This document shows positions 38,501 through 51,090 of a stretch of 64,000 nt of DNA, in pieces (position 1 is the first letter of the stretch; each line of letters begins with the position of its first letter). This DNA is from Macrotis lagotis (taxonomy: Eukaryota > Chordata > Mammalia > Peramelemorphia > Peramelidae): assembly GCF_037893015.1 (NCBI RefSeq), contig NC_133664.1:130113742-130177741 (forward strand). Reading direction: 5' to 3'. The notes beneath the pieces were generated by a model that worked only from the letters and a program-made list of their open reading frames with translations, did no database searches and had not been told where the DNA came from. The position numbers and the translations under genes were made by a program.

Positions 38501-40150
38501 TACGCCATTGCATTTCTGAAAGGAAAGAACGAAGGTGCCCGCTTTGGGAGGGAGGGGAGAGCCACACTAAGGTATTACATGTTGAGAGGGTCTAGGAAGA
38601 GAATTGCATCAATATTCTCCAACATTTCTTTTACAATTTAGTGTAATAGGAGTGTCTTGCTAGTTTTCCCCTCTTTTTTCGTGGATGTTTGTAACCAGCG
38701 GGGATTCCTGGGGGAGGGATGGTAATAAGTGGTCACGGCCCCAGGGATCCATGAAAAAGTCTACATTTGATGCTCTGGGGCTATAAAGATTAACGCTGAA
38801 TTCTTCATCCGGGTCATTTGGGAGCAAAGGCGAATTGACTTGAGATGCCCTTAAGGTAAAATTAGTTGAAGGAAAAAAGGGCAGAAAGGAGAGAGAACAG
38901 CAAAACAACGAAAATACGATTTAAGAGGGACATCAGGAAGCAAATTTAGTTGTGACTGGCAGATTGTATTCGATGTATAGGACTGAGGATCCCAAGTCAC
39001 TGTAACCCGCAGGCAGTGAAACTTTCCGAAGCTCCAGAATTTAAATCATTAGGCATAATCCTGATTTATCCTGGCTCTCCATTTATATTCCTCTTTCCCT
39101 AACCCACCAGTGTCCTTTGTGATCAAGAGATATTTGCCAGATTTAAGTTTGAAAAGCTGTCTCCCTATAATGCTTTTCCTTTGCCTATGGAAGTACCTAA
39201 TCCATAATTACATGGATTCTCAATTATTACAACCCTGAGAAACCCTGTCTTTCCCTAACATGCAGGCTTGCTCTCTAATCCTATCCCCAAATTGGCCCCA
39301 TCCATTCACAGCTGGCCATATCCAACTGTTGAGTCCTAGGAGGAAGAATTCGTATGTGTTGGGGTGGGGTGAGAGGTGGGGTCGGTTGGATAAGGTTCAA
39401 GGTCTCGCTCTTTTGGAAGGTATCAGTGGTCCTAGATTGAAAACATTTTGTTCTATTTGACTAAGTAGAGTGGGGGCAGAGGGTCAATATAGTTATAATT
39501 GACATATTTGGGCCAAAGCTTAAACCTTTGCTCACTTGAATTGGTGTTCACAAGTGCTTTAAAACCCCAGGAGTCATACTTCTGGAGCTTCAAAATGATG
39601 ACTTCATTGGTCGAGAGGGAAAAGGGAAACTGTGAAGATGACCTTGCTGTGAGACACTTGAAAGTGCATACAGAATGGATATGCATTTATTTTAACCCTC
39701 TAACCCATATTTCTCAGAGTAATTCAGGAAGGGGTTTTTATCATATTAAAAAAAAACACAACTTACATACTCTTAACAGATATGGGGCTGACAAAGCAGG
39801 AAATGATATTGTCTGTAAATGGATATCCAAGTATGGTTTTCTTTTTGTAAAGGCTGTTGTGGGATAGTGCAATAGTTTTAGAGAAATAAAGGTGGGGAAA
39901 GTATATCCAGTTGAACAAGATAGAGAATTAGAATGGACTTTATCTAGAGTCAAACACTCAAAAGAAAAACTTGTCTGGAAACAAAACCCACAGGGTTTAT
40001 GGTAAAACTAATTTAAGGTGAAGAAAATTTCCTCCTGAAAAGGCATGAGTTTAAGATTTTAAGTTTGCAGGAAAAGACTTTTTAAAACTGTCAGTAAAGC
40101 AATTTTTCCCCTTCCATGTTGAAGGTTGATTGTTTTCCTTAAATACTTTA
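38501..40150. other. Downstream flank of FEZF1, largely unique
   Basis: Repeat-poor. Around 39040-39080 ('ttaaatcattaggcataatcctgatttatcc') the sequence contains TAATCC, a K50 homeodomain (OTX-type) core, so a regulatory element is possible. A 122-codon open frame at 39499-39867 has no recognisable domain and is not called. Confidence 0.35.
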
Positions 40151-40151
40151 A

Positions 40152-40154
<3 letters not shown>

Positions 40155-40206
<52 letters not shown>
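40155..40206 (+). repeat. (GT)n microsatellite
   Basis: About 26 uninterrupted GT units. Confidence 0.97.
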
Positions 40207-40208
<2 letters not shown>

Positions 40209-40479
40209 CCTTACTCAATTTAAAATTCAAACTTTTCAATGGAACTTTAAAGGCATAAACTTCATTTTGGCTCAGTCCCAGATTACCTTATTTTCACCAG
40301 AGGTTAGCCAAAAGCTTTGCTTATGTTTAGTAGGGAAGGAATAACTAGTGTCCAGATTTGCTACAGAGGGATATGGTTGGTATATAACTCCCTCTATGGG
40401 GATTAGCCATTTCCTCAGAGAACTTAGGGCAAGGTTTCAAGGGTCAATTTTAGAAAAAGACTAGCTGCCTTGTCCCTCA

Positions 40480-40900
40480 TTCATTTTGGAAACAAACACT
40501 TTGCTGAATAACTATGCAAAATTGAAGCTTTTTATATTTTAAAGATTAATGCAGGAATTTACATTTTGTCATCAGCAGTTCATTTTTTCTCTTTACTTTT
40601 CAATTTAACAATGCTATTTGCTTAATATTTTGGTCCCAAGTGTCATTGTTTGTCAGCCTTTCAAAAAATCAGTTTGGGGTGAAATTTTTGAAGGTCAAGG
40701 AATTATAGGCATTATATCAGGTCACCTATTAAGCCAAGACTTAATTGGGGCATCATCTGGAATTTTTATTTGCTAGTGAATTCTGAAACTTTGTGAGTTC
40801 ATAAAGAAGCCTTTTCCACTGAGAGGACTTCTTTTGAAGAAATGAATATAAGCTATTTAAGATTATAATACTTTTTCAGATGCTTCTGACACCATGAACT
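40480..40900. promoter_or_regulatory. Possible conserved non-coding element
   Basis: Repeat-free AT-rich text including 'tgctgaataactatgcaaaa' (octamer-like ATGCAAA at 40514-40520) and 'agattaatgcagg'. Proposed only on texture and position. Confidence 0.2.
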
Positions 40901-42410
40901 TGCTTTTTGATCAGAATTAATTATTATAGTTAATATGTATTATATTTTTGTCATAACTGTAAGGGGCTTTAGATAGCATGTCAGGGGAAGAGGTTAACCT
41001 AGACCATATAAACAAAAAATAGTGCATATCTAACTTACTCTGATCCTGGGAAAAATATCTCAGAAATTTCAAATTTGAAATAGAATCAAAAAGTATTTTC
41101 TTTGGCACTTAAATCAACTGCAGTTACCATGTATTATAAGACATCCACTATTGTGATAGTTTTCATACTGATTATTTGTATTTTTCATGTATCTTATAAT
41201 TCAGGATATTTCATATTTAGCACTTTTGAAGCCTAATTGGGCAGATATTTATACCCTTATCTATCCAAATGTATTAGAAAAGAAACAATGCACTCAATGC
41301 TGATATAAAGCTGCTGGCATACCCTCCACACACACACACACCTACATGCACACACATATACACACACACACAAGATATTTTGAACAGATTCAGATGCCTT
41401 TTACTTCATGTTTTGAAAGTATATAGCCTATTAAAAGAAGTTTCATTTTTATCATAATGCAGTATGATACATTGAAGATATGCTGGATTTGGGAGCCAAT
41501 CCTGTATGACCTTGGGCAAGTAAAATAAGGGATTGAGGTGGGTTAGATGACTTCCCATGTCATGGGACTTTCTGGCTCTTAAGTTTTACTTCAATAGTTC
41601 AAGGAGCTGTGATTTTCCAATGCAGGCATTCCCTCTTCCAATGTAGATTACTACCCAAACACTCCTCCATCCCATGAATCACTGAAGTCAGTTCTTACTA
41701 TAGATTCAGTTTAAATTATTACTTAAAAATAATTTTTGAAATCATGTTTGTGTTAAAGAGATAGATAATGAATGGTGCTTGTGGCTTCCAGGAATTATCC
41801 ATTTGTGACAGACTGAGAGAAAAAAACTATAGCAATAGACAAAATGGTAACTTTGCTTAGTCATAATGTCCAAAGGATTTTACTGCCCAGGTGATCTTGA
41901 TATACTACCTAGAGGAATCAGGAAAGAAGAATGTCCTTTTCTGTGAATGATTTTGAAATCTCCCTCTGCTTACTCTGTTTTTTTCCTTTATTGAAAAAAG
42001 TGTTTAATAATAATGAACTTTAGGGAAATGGCACAAATTCACCATTTATACATAGCAACAAGAAAAAAAGATCAACAGAACAGTGTAAAAATGTCAGTGT
42101 GAGTTTGAGATAGCCTTCAATTGTTAGATGAAATGGTGAAGTCTTATGGATATTATGTTACAAAGTGATGAAATAAAATTCTGCAAATACAAATCACCAG
42201 TGGTAATATTTTTCTAGTGAACCAAAACCAATGCCACTCCCTGGGGGGGGGGGGGCGCATTAGTTCAGCCTGTTTTAGTATTGGATGGCCCCAAGCAAGA
42301 GTTTGATCCTTAGCAAAGAAATCAAGTCAAAATAAGTCCCTTTTGATTCCACGTTTTAATTCTTAATATTAATTCTTAATAATGAAAACAGATTTTTTTT
42401 CCCCACTCTA
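40901..42410. other. Intergenic, few repeats recognised
   Basis: Holds a short CA-rich tract at 41320-41375, a MIR piece at about 41460-41590 ('ggagccaatcctgtatgaccttgggcaag') and a G run at 42242-42254. No exon supported. Confidence 0.45.
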
Positions 42411-42414
42411 CTAT

Positions 42415-43235
42415 CATTCATTTACCAGCCATCAACTACCTGCTAGGCTCTGTGCTAAACTCTAGAGGATACAAAGAAAGACAAAGATAGTCCCTGCTCT
42501 CAAGAAGCTCACAATCTAATGGAGGAAATAGTATACAAATGACTATGTCTAAGTAAACTGTATACCTTCTAATTTGGCAATAGATATATCTCCTTACAAG
42601 GAAGGCATTAATATTAAAAAAAAGCAGAAAAGAAGGTGAGATTTCAGCTGAGATTTGATGAAAACCAGAGCAATCAAGAGGTAGTGATGGGGAAAGTAAG
42701 CATTCCAAGCCCAGAGGATGGTGAGTAAAACTAATGCTTAGAGTCATGACCTTTGTATATGCTACAGATGTGAGAAGTAAGAAAACTGTAAAGGCTGGGG
42801 AGTGGGTTATTAAAAACTTTGAATGCTACACTTAGGGATTTATATTTGATCTGGAGGTAATGGAAGCCATTGGAGTTTACTGAATGAGGGGAAGTGTCAC
42901 ATGGTTCAATCTACATTTTAAGAAGATCGATTTGATAGCTGAGTTGAGGATAAACTGGATTGGAGAGAGGCTGGAGGATAGGGAAGCCAACTGCTTGGCT
43001 ATTGCAGTGGTAGCAGTGTTAGGGGAGAGAAATTAGCATATATGAGAGATGTTTCAAAGGTAAAACCAAAAGCCCTTAGAAACAGTTTAGATATGAGGGG
43101 GGCAGATGGAGAGTAGTGAGGGGAGTGAAAGAAAGAATGAAAACTCAAGGATGACATCTAGATTGCCAGTCATGATGACAGAGAAAATGGTGGTACCCTC
43201 AACAATAACAATAATAGGGAAGTTCAGAAGAGGGA
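42415..43235 (-). repeat. Long L2 LINE copy, about 820 bp
   Basis: Near-continuous reverse L2: 'gctaggctctgtgctaaactc', 'tctcaagaagctcacaatctaatgg', 'gcattccaagcccagagg', 'gaagccattggagtttactga', 'gaagatcgatttgatagctgag', 'tggctattgcagtgg' and 'gagatgtttcaaaggtaaaa'. The longest L2 fragment in the window. It ends in the 'tggtaccctcaacaataac' segment. Confidence 0.75.
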
Positions 43236-43317
43236 AAGATTTTGAGACATCTAAAAAATGTTGAGTGTAAAATGTCTACACAATATGCAGTTTGAGGTTT
43301 AGAACTGGTTAAATAGC

Positions 43318-43425
43318 TGGATAAATATATGAAGCACTGTGCTAGATTTATGGGACAGAAAGTCCAAAAGCCAATCAAATAAATCAATCCTTGGCATCAA
43401 GGAGTTTACATGTTTAGAGGACTTG
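43318..43425 (-). repeat. L2 3'-end fragment
   Basis: 'gaagcactgtgctagatttatggg' then 'ggcatcaaggagtttacatg'. A second, separate L2 terminus in the same orientation just beyond the long copy. Confidence 0.5.
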
Positions 43426-43614
43426 AAACTAATAGGGAATATATTTCATGCTGTTAGGAAACCTATTACAAAGCTATGAATCACTCCTCAATTTAAACCA
43501 TTCCTAATACATTACTGACAATAACAGATTAGTCATCTTTTTTTTTTACTTTAAAAAATAATTCATATTTACACAACTGCTTATAGTTACAAATGGCTTT
43601 TCTCATTCAGTCTT

Positions 43615-43735
43615 CAAAATAGATCTGTGAGATAAAGGGAACACATTGTCATTCCCATTTTACAGATGAGAAAATAGAATCCTAGAAACATTGTTACTTG
43701 CTAAGGAAAAATAGATATACTAGAACTCAGCATTG
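43615..43735 (-). repeat. MIR SINE fragment
   Basis: 'cattcccattttacagatgagaaaatagaatcc' followed by 'ttacttgctaagg' and 'ctagaactcag'. Confidence 0.65.
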
Positions 43736-43744
43736 TGGGTTTTT

Positions 43745-43965
43745 GCCATTGTTGTTTGAAGTCCTGAGCTGAAATCCAGCCTACTGGCTATGTGATACTA
43801 GCCAAGCCACCTAATCTTCTTCAGTCTTAGTTTGCTTATCTGTAAAATGGAAATAATGATAGTACCTTCTTTCCAGGATTGTTGTGAGGATAAAATGAGA
43901 TCATATTTGTAAAGCAATTTGAAAACCTTAAAATGATAAGTAAAGGCAATTTTGTTGTTGCTATT
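43745..43965 (+). repeat. MIR SINE
   Basis: 'gaagtcctgagctgaaatccagcc', 'cttagtttgcttatctgtaaaatgg', 'ggattgttgtgaggataaaatgag', 'gtaaagcaatttgaaaacctt' in order. Abuts an oppositely oriented MIR. Confidence 0.75.
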
Positions 43966-43977
43966 GCTGCTACTGTT

Positions 43978-44210
43978 TATGCGTGTAGTCTAATGGTCCT
44001 GGGCATGGTGTTTGGAAATGTGAGCTCAGATTCCATCTTTGAGACTAACTTCTTGCATGAGCACAGACAAATTACTTAAAGATTCTAAATCTCCTTTTCT
44101 ACTCAAGAAACATGTACCCAAATAGATAGGGAGGACATTGAGTCAGAAAAACCTGATCTTGCCTCTGGTGCATACTGGCTGTGGGAGCATGGACAATTGT
44201 TGCAGATGTA
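43978..44210 (+). repeat. MIR/MAR-type SINE fragments
   Basis: Two degraded heads: 'gtctaatggtcctgggcatgg...gtgagctcagattcc' and 'gacattgagtcagaaaaacctgatcttgcctctgg'. Confidence 0.45.
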
Positions 44211-44985
44211 TTGTAAACTCAATCAGAGGAAAGAATTTCTATACCAATTTCTATACCAGGAGCTCTCTCATTGATAAAAATAACAAAGTGTGGAACAGCC
44301 TCCTCACTCCCATCTCTAACTATATACACACTTGTGTTGAAAATACTTTCCAAACATTAAGCTACTTGAAAATGTGAATTATGGTTATTGATAATGTGCC
44401 AGTACCAGTGGTGGTATAGAGGAGAGCAGAGATTTTCAGCAATGATGCAGAGGATAACTCAATCACAGATGACGTTTTCCTTGGCTCCTGCTTACCACTC
44501 TCCCCCCTACCCCCATCAAGGCAGTCTGAGAAGGGTTCTGTAGGACCTTGCTGGCACAGCTGGGTGAGAACAGTGAAGTTGTGTTAAGAGAGAGCTACAA
44601 AGTATTAGGTTTGCATTCTCCAGAGCTAGAGGATAATGGGAGTCTGCAGAACACTGAGGAAAGGAAGTAGCTCTCTTGGTCCTATCCCAGTTATCACTTC
44701 ATATACACTAATATCACTTAGAAGTTAAATATGAACCAAAGCTAAAGAGAAATTGCTAGATTCCCTAAGATACCCTTGTGTCCCTGATCACCTAAAGAAA
44801 GAGTAGCATTTTGAAAATGCACACAAAAGAATAGGTTAGGTTCACAAGACATATTAGTATACAATTATAATAATCTACTGTAATAAACTCAAAGACTCTA
44901 GCTTCTGGGATAATAACTTAGTATTTGATAAAAAAAAACTGTTGGGAAAACTGAAAAATAGCATGGGCAGAAACTAGGACAATCG
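44211..44985. other. Intergenic, nothing recognised
   Basis: No supported exon, RNA gene or intact repeat. Confidence 0.35.
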
Positions 44986-44989
44986 AAGA

Positions 44990-45315
44990 CAATTTTAAAA
45001 GACCATTCACATCTGGAAAAAACTATGGAATTTGAATTCAGATCAAAGCATACAGTTTTTATTTTTAAATTTGTTTCTTTGCTTTTTTCTTCTTCTCATG
45101 GTTTTCTCCTTTTGTTCTGATTCTTCTTTCATAGAGTGATTAATAAGAAAATGTATGTAGCACCATTTTACATGTATAACCTTTATCAGATTACTTGCTT
45201 ATCTCTGAGGGTGGGAAGAGGGAAGGATGGGAGGGAGAAAAGTTTACAAAAATAAATGTTTAAAATTATCTTTGCATATAATTGGAAAAACAAATAAGTG
45301 AATTTATTGTAAAAG
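44990..45315 (+). repeat. L1-type 3' end with poly-A-like tail
   Basis: Plus-oriented L1-like terminus: 'aactatggaatttgaattcagatcaaagcatac', T/C-rich middle, 'tgtttaaaattatctttgcatataattgg' end and an A-rich tail. It is the complement of the element seen at 50690-51090. Confidence 0.6.
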
Positions 45316-45489
45316 AAAGAAAGGAAAACACACACACACACATAAATTGATCTCTCAATGATATTGAACTGGAAACAATTTTATAACTACATTTAGAATT
45401 TCTTCAGCAATATTAATGTTACTATTTTTTCCTCATATTTTCTTTTCTAGTATCATTTTTTAAACCTCATCTAAAATGCTATTTAATAG

Positions 45490-45590
45490 GGAATGGTGAT
45501 TCCAGATTCAAATCCTGTTTTATTATCTGTGTGACCTTGGGCAAGTCACTTAAACTCTCTAGGTCCTAGTTTGTTCAATTGTAAAATCAC
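45490..45590 (+). repeat. MIR SINE
   Basis: 'gattcaaatcctgttttattatctgtgtgaccttgggcaagtcacttaaactctc', a well-preserved MIR core. Confidence 0.75.
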
Positions 45591-45864
45591 ACTTCATTTA
45601 GACATAGAGAAGACTACCTGATTAGAAAGTCTGTTTTTTGCACTGGAAATCCAAGTTGGTCAAAGGAAGTTGTATAGAATTCATTCCCAAGGAGCTTTCT
45701 TTTTTATGTTTTACATAAAGACACAAAAAATGATCATTTCCATATACACAGCACAGATTAAAAAGAGATTCTCTATAAAACCATAAATATACTGCTTACT
45801 TAAAACAATCACCCTCTAAAATACTACTCTACTTCGTAAACTTCCTTCTCCATTTTTTTATACT

Positions 45865-46040
45865 CTGTTGTGCATTTTTATATTTTTTATCCCTTTCTAT
45901 TCCTCCCTGTCCCAGAGATGGTTACTATTAGGCATAAATATATATGTATGTATGTATATATGTATATACATACTTCTATTTATCAGTTATTTCTCTGGAA
46001 GCATATATCATTGTCCTTCATAGGTCCCAAGGAGCTTCTT
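45865..46040 (-). repeat. L1-type 3'-end fragment with TATG microsatellite
   Basis: Same family as 4440-5035: 'tttatcagttatttctctggaagcatatatcattgtccttcataggtcc'. Includes a short tatgtatgtatata run. Confidence 0.5.
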
Positions 46041-46429
46041 TCTTACACACTTCTTTAAAGTTCTTTGGATCAGTGAGGTTAACGCATAGTATTATGCTCA
46101 CCAGAGAAACTCAGAAATTTTATGAGACCTTGAATCAATAATAATAATAATTCAGATTTATATAGAACTTGCATATACTAGAGGCTTTTAGTCTGGTGGG
46201 TTGCTTAAGCTTGGAAGGTCAAAAACTGCCATAAGGCTAATCCAATTGAGCGTCATTGATCAGTGCCCAAGAATTTCAGGGAGTGGGAGATGTGTTGGGT
46301 AGGTAGGTTTAGGACCAAACTGCTTAAGGAGGGGCAGACTGGCCCCAAGTCATAAACAAACAGATCAGAGCTTCTGAACTGAACAGTATTGGGTTTGAGC
46401 CCCTGAGTAGTCACTGCACTTGGGTGAAA

Positions 46430-46585
46430 TAGGGAGTGGTTTCTATTTCCTGCTTCAGCTCATGTTACAAATAAGGAACTGAGGTAAATAGGGTTAAAGG
46501 ACTTGCCCAGGGTCACACAACTTGTCTAAAGACAAATTTGAACTCATTTTTCCAACTCCAGAGTCGTGCTTTGACTTCTACTGCC
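46430..46585 (-). repeat. MIR/MAR SINE
   Basis: 'ctcatgttacaaataaggaactgaggtaaatagggttaaaggacttgcccagggtcacac' then 'atttgaactca' and 'ccaactccagagtcgtgctttgac'. Confidence 0.7.
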
Positions 46586-47573
46586 AAAAATAAAATAAGA
46601 ATAGCATTTTACCCACCTTATAGTTATGATGCTTGTGAAAATGATTCAGAAAGGATATAGTACGGTACAAATATAAGTTTTTCATACTTCTTAAAGTTAG
46701 TATAGTGATCAGAGGTCCACCTTTGAAGGCAGAAAGACATTGACTTAAGTCTGATATATATATATATATATCTAATCTTCCAGAACCTGGAATGATTTTC
46801 TGAGTATGTGTTACTTGGGAGTATATGGTGTTCATTAGTAAAGGGAGTTTTCACTCTGAGAAATTCTCAAGGATGAAATCACAGATTCAAAAAAAATAAG
46901 ATGTAATACTAAAAATACTGTATTCTGTTATCTTTAGCTCTCAGGTTAGTAAAAAGGGAATTTCTAAATCAATGACATCCAAAATGACTTATTTTGCTAT
47001 CACTGATAGTTACTAACATAAAGGAAAGTGATTAGGGGAATCTTTGATTACTTTGATGAGTTCCCCAAACAACTAGGCATTATAAAGTATGAGTCTTTGT
47101 TTGGAGGTATCTGAAGGGTCACTTCCCTTGGAGAGTTTGAACATGCTCACTGGTGACTTTCTGAAAGGACAAAAAGAATTCCCAATTAATGGGACTATAA
47201 AAGAATAGTTTTGGGACTATGACTTTGAGGACAGTCCTTTGAGCTTGTCAGTAAAGGACAGTGTTGCCCACTCTTGGCCCTTTTCCCTTCCATCTGTTTC
47301 TACTTTTCTCTGCTCAGAAGCCAGGTCTGTTCCTATAAGGATGGAAGTCTGTCTCGGTATAAAGACTCTCTACTGAGAAATAGAAATAGTTACCTTTGGG
47401 GCAGATACACATGGGAGTTACATTTGTTTGCACATGGATGGAAAGAAAGGATTCTGAGTTTGAACTTTTCCAGTCCAAGAGATGGCAGCATCTAGAGTAT
47501 TAATAGATTTGTTACAGAAACTCTTGGAAGAAGTGAATGTAACTCAATTAGCTGGAGAAGGAAATTTATAGAC
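46586..47573. other. Intergenic, nothing recognised
   Basis: Contains a short (TA)9 at about 46757-46774. No supported exon. Confidence 0.35.
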
Positions 47574-47587
47574 AAAAGTTGTGAACT

Positions 47588-47741
47588 TGGGGTGGATAGG
47601 TGGCACAGTGGATAAAGCACCAGCCCTGGAGTCAGGAGTACCTGGGCTCAAATCCGGGCTCAGGCACTTAATAATTACCTAGCTGTGTGGCCTTGGGCAA
47701 GCCACTTAACCCCATTTGCCTTGCAAAATCCTAAAAAGAAA
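47588..47741 (+). mobile_element. Marsupial tRNA-headed SINE with 14-bp TSD
   Basis: Full plus copy from GGGGTGGATAGGTGGCACAG through 'cttaataattacctagctgtgtggcc' to 'gccttgcaaaatcctaaaaag'. Perfect 14-bp duplication (aaaagttgtgaact) at 47574-47587 and 47742-47755. The cleanest young insertion in the window. Confidence 0.9.
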
Positions 47742-47755
47742 AAAAGTTGTGAACT

Positions 47756-48390
47756 CCAAATTCCTAAGTGCAGGAAGGAGAATATCTAATTCTTAGGCAT
47801 CATGATTCCAGAGCAATCCCTCTAGATGAAGAAGGGAGATTTCCTGGGCAGTTCTAGTCTTTAATGGTTGCCTTGAAAGACAAGGCCTGAATCAAAAGTT
47901 CGTGAACTAAGACTTTCTAGAGAGAAAAAAGTTTCCTAACAGAGTATGTTTTTTGATAATGATTTTCTATGAAGACCCTAGAGAAGTAGTTAAGTTGATC
48001 TGTAATTTGAGGAAACCATAGAATTGAACTTTGCTGTCACGTGTAACACTCCTACCTGTATCTCCTAACATATTACAGGTAATGCAGTTCTGATGGTAAA
48101 GGATCCAACTCTTAGCACAAAATAAATGGCATAATATATTTGTGACACATAGTTGATATTTCATAAATACATGATGCTGTCATTTTGATCTTCTTTAAGA
48201 ACAAAGGGTAATCATTGATTTATTGATTTGAGGAATTGTGTGCCAATTCTTGTCTGTATTTATCCAATCATCAAAAGATCAAATTCAACCAATCAAAATC
48301 AACTAATGAATTAATTAAAGGGACTCAATACAACAAGTCTGGTTCTTGTGCAGTCTGGTCCATGATCCCTTCTATGAAATGTATAGGGAT
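47756..48390. other. Intergenic, nothing recognised
   Basis: No supported exon or intact repeat. Confidence 0.35.
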
Positions 48391-48394
48391 AATA

Positions 48395-48555
48395 GGTATA
48401 CTATGGAGTTAGAAGGGACCTCAGATGTTATGTAACCCAACCCCTTTTTTCTCCAAGGGGACAGGCTATAATTAGTAGAAGTAGAATTTGAATGCCAAGC
48501 CTCTGCCTCTGGAGTCAACCATCCTCTGCATGGTACAGACAGCCTCCTATGATGG
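48395..48555 (-). repeat. MIR-type SINE fragment
   Basis: 'ggagttagaagggacctcagatgttatgtaacccaacccc', 'gtagaatttgaatgccaagcc' and 'tcctctgcatgg', in reverse SINE order. Degraded. Confidence 0.45.
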
Positions 48556-48687
48556 TACATATTGCAGTTTCTTATTTGTTAAATAAAAAAGAAAATCTTC
48601 AAATGGAGGGCTCTTTTAGCAATAGAATTACAAGAATAGAAAGTGCATCCATGGTTTCACTGGTATGATAAACTCCCTCATGAGGAC

Positions 48688-48737
48688 TTTACTACTGTAC
48701 TGTAGGTACAAATTTACTACTGTACTGTAGGTACAAA
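48688..48737 (+). repeat. Perfect 25-bp tandem duplication
   Basis: Two identical, abutting 25-bp units at 48688-48712 and 48713-48737, starting TTTACTACTGTACTGTAGGT. Confidence 0.95.
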
Positions 48738-49925
48738 TTTCTCTGTAGCATTTTAGCAGATTGCTTGAAGCAGAGATGTCTAACTAACACAGGTTTTACT
48801 CAAAACTCCAAAGTGTTTCCTAAATGTCAAATTAAAATTTTTTTTATTTAATAAAATGAATTAATGTAATTAACGTATTAATTAATTTATGAAATGAGTA
48901 AAAATACAACATAGAAAATGTTAATTTGTGTTTTTTAAGTCAGTAGGAGGCTCAAAAGGATTCATTTCTATTTTGAGTTTGACACCATTGACCTTTGGTA
49001 CTACCGAGTAGTTAGGTCAAGCTATCATTCAAAACTACATAGAAAGTGTATATGCTAGAGGGAGGACTCCATGCTGATTCTTATGTTTCAATAAGAAATC
49101 CAATAATGAGGACTAATGGGAGAAAACAGCAACAAAAATACTAGTATTTATTAGAATCGGATAGTCTAGATGTTTGACTTTTTTCTTACCCTAAAGAATA
49201 ATAGAAGAAAAGCAAAGTTCAGTTTAACATAAATCTTTATTTTCCTCTTCACCAACCCTCCACCCCCACCAAATGATATAACTAGTATTAGCTATATGGC
49301 AAGTGGTGTTGAATTTATTTAAAATTTTTATTTTATTTAAACAAGTTTTATTGAAGGCTTTTGTTTCTAAATCATAATCCTTTTTGGACACCCATGTTTG
49401 GCAGGAGGGAGGAGAGAGGAACTCTCCTGCATATATCTCCTCTACGGGCAACTCCCAGTTTTCAATATCTTAAAACTCTCAAATGGCCAGATGGGGTATT
49501 TCTCTTTGGAAAATTCACCTCCAGAATCCTCCTGGGGTCTCCTTCACACAGTGTTCCAAGGAAAACCTCCAGACACATAGTTTTATTTGTTTACTTAACC
49601 TAAACTTGATATTCTTGACTTAATTGCTATCAGATAGGTTTTTGAAGCTCATAAACAGAACAGAAAACTTTTTTTACTATCAGCTTGATAACTCATTAAC
49701 TCTTTGAGATAATATTCTGGGCCTTCTATAACTATTTTAACTGAGGGAAGATTAACTATTAATATACACCAAGATTCTTTCCCTGGGTTTTCTTTCTCTA
49801 CATTCACTTGGTTACTTCATCAGTTCCATAGTTTTAATTAGCTTCTCTATCCAAATGGCTCCCAAAGCTACATAAATATCCCTAGTCTTTATTGAAAAGC
49901 TTTGTCTCTCAGATCTGGTTGCCTA
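48738..49925. other. Intergenic, nothing recognised
   Basis: AT-rich; short open frames without domains. Confidence 0.35.
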
Positions 49926-49929
49926 GGTT

Positions 49930-50405
49930 TATTTCAACATGGATAGCCAGTAGACATTAAATTCAATATATCCAAAATCCAGCTCATGATTGTCCCTGTC
50001 CCCCCACCCCCCACATAAGATTCAAAATTCCTTTTCTGTTGAGGGGGCAACCATCCCGAAGTTATTTAGTTTTGTGATGTCAATTATCCCTCACTCCCTA
50101 CACTCCTACACTTCATGAATCCAGTTAATTTTCAAATCTTATCATTTCTAACTACACAGTATAACAAATCTGAATCTTCTTTCCACTCCCACAGGTACCA
50201 CCCTAGATCAATTCATCATCACATATTTTTAGACTGTTTCAATAGCCTCTTAATCTCCCTGTCTTGTTTTTCCTTTTTCCAATAACTCCTTCATGTAGAT
50301 ACCAAAGTGGTTGTCCCGAAACTCCCTTACTCAATTAGCTAATTAATTTCAATAAAATCAATTCCCTATTACCTCTAGGGTCAACTATAAACTCTTCAAT
50401 CTTTT
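49930..50405 (+). repeat. L2 LINE fragment, about 475 bp
   Basis: Plus-oriented L2: 'atatccaaaatccagctcatgattg', 'ctgtttcaatagcctcttaatctccctg', 'aatttcaataaaatcaattccctattacctctagggtc', 'aaactcttcaatc'. Confidence 0.65.
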
Positions 50406-50487
50406 TTTTTAGAAACATTTTATTTATTTTGAATTTACAATTTTCCCCCTAATCTTGCTTCCCACTCCCCACAGAAAGCAGTCTATT

Positions 50488-50549
50488 AGCTGTGTGGCCT
50501 TGGGCAAGCCACTTACACCCATTTGCCTTGCAAAAACCTAAAAAAAAAT
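50488..50549 (+). mobile_element. 5'-truncated marsupial SINE
   Basis: Only the 3' third remains: 'tagctgtgtggccttgggcaagccacttac', then 'gccttgcaaaaacctaaaaaaaa'. Confidence 0.75.
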
Positions 50550-50689
50550 CTCTTGAAAGAAAAAATAAAGAATAGAAAAAAGTGAAGAAGCCTCAAGTTT
50601 GGAGAGATCTAAAAACTTATTGGTAATGAGTAACTATATGTCCCCAAAACAAAAGAAAACAAAAATTCCTGTTAGCAAAGAATTTCTTT

Positions 50690-51090
50690 TTTTAAGATTT
50701 TTTTTACTATTTTATCTTAATTTTCAAATTACATGCAAAAGGTAGTTTTTCAGCATTCATCCATTTGCAAGTTTATGGGTTCCACATTTTTCTACCACCT
50801 TCACTTCTCTCCCCCTCCATGGTGGTGAACAATCTGGTAAAAGTTGTATATGTACAATCATGTTTAACATTATTTCCATATTAGTCATATTGTGAAAGGG
50901 GAATCAGAACTAAAGGGAAAATAAACCATGAGAAAGAAAGAAAAAACATAAAAGACATTTTAAAAAATCAACATAGTATGCTTTGCATTGCATTCAGACT
51001 CCATAGCTTTTCCCCCTCTGGATGGCTTTTTCCATTACTGGTGTCTCAGGATTGTCCTTGATCACTTATCTAACAAGGATTTTCTAAAGA
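50690..51090 (-). repeat. L1-type 3'-end fragment (marsupial)
   Basis: Reverse L1-like terminus: 'tcttaattttcaaattacatgcaaaagg', 'tgtatatgtacaatcatgtttaacattatttccatattag', 'catagtatgctttgcattgcattcagactccatag', 'attgtccttgatcac'. Confidence 0.65.

Noticed and set aside
39499..39867. 122-codon open frame 3' of FEZF1
   Set aside because: No recognisable domain, no splice or promoter support, and composition like the surrounding non-coding DNA.
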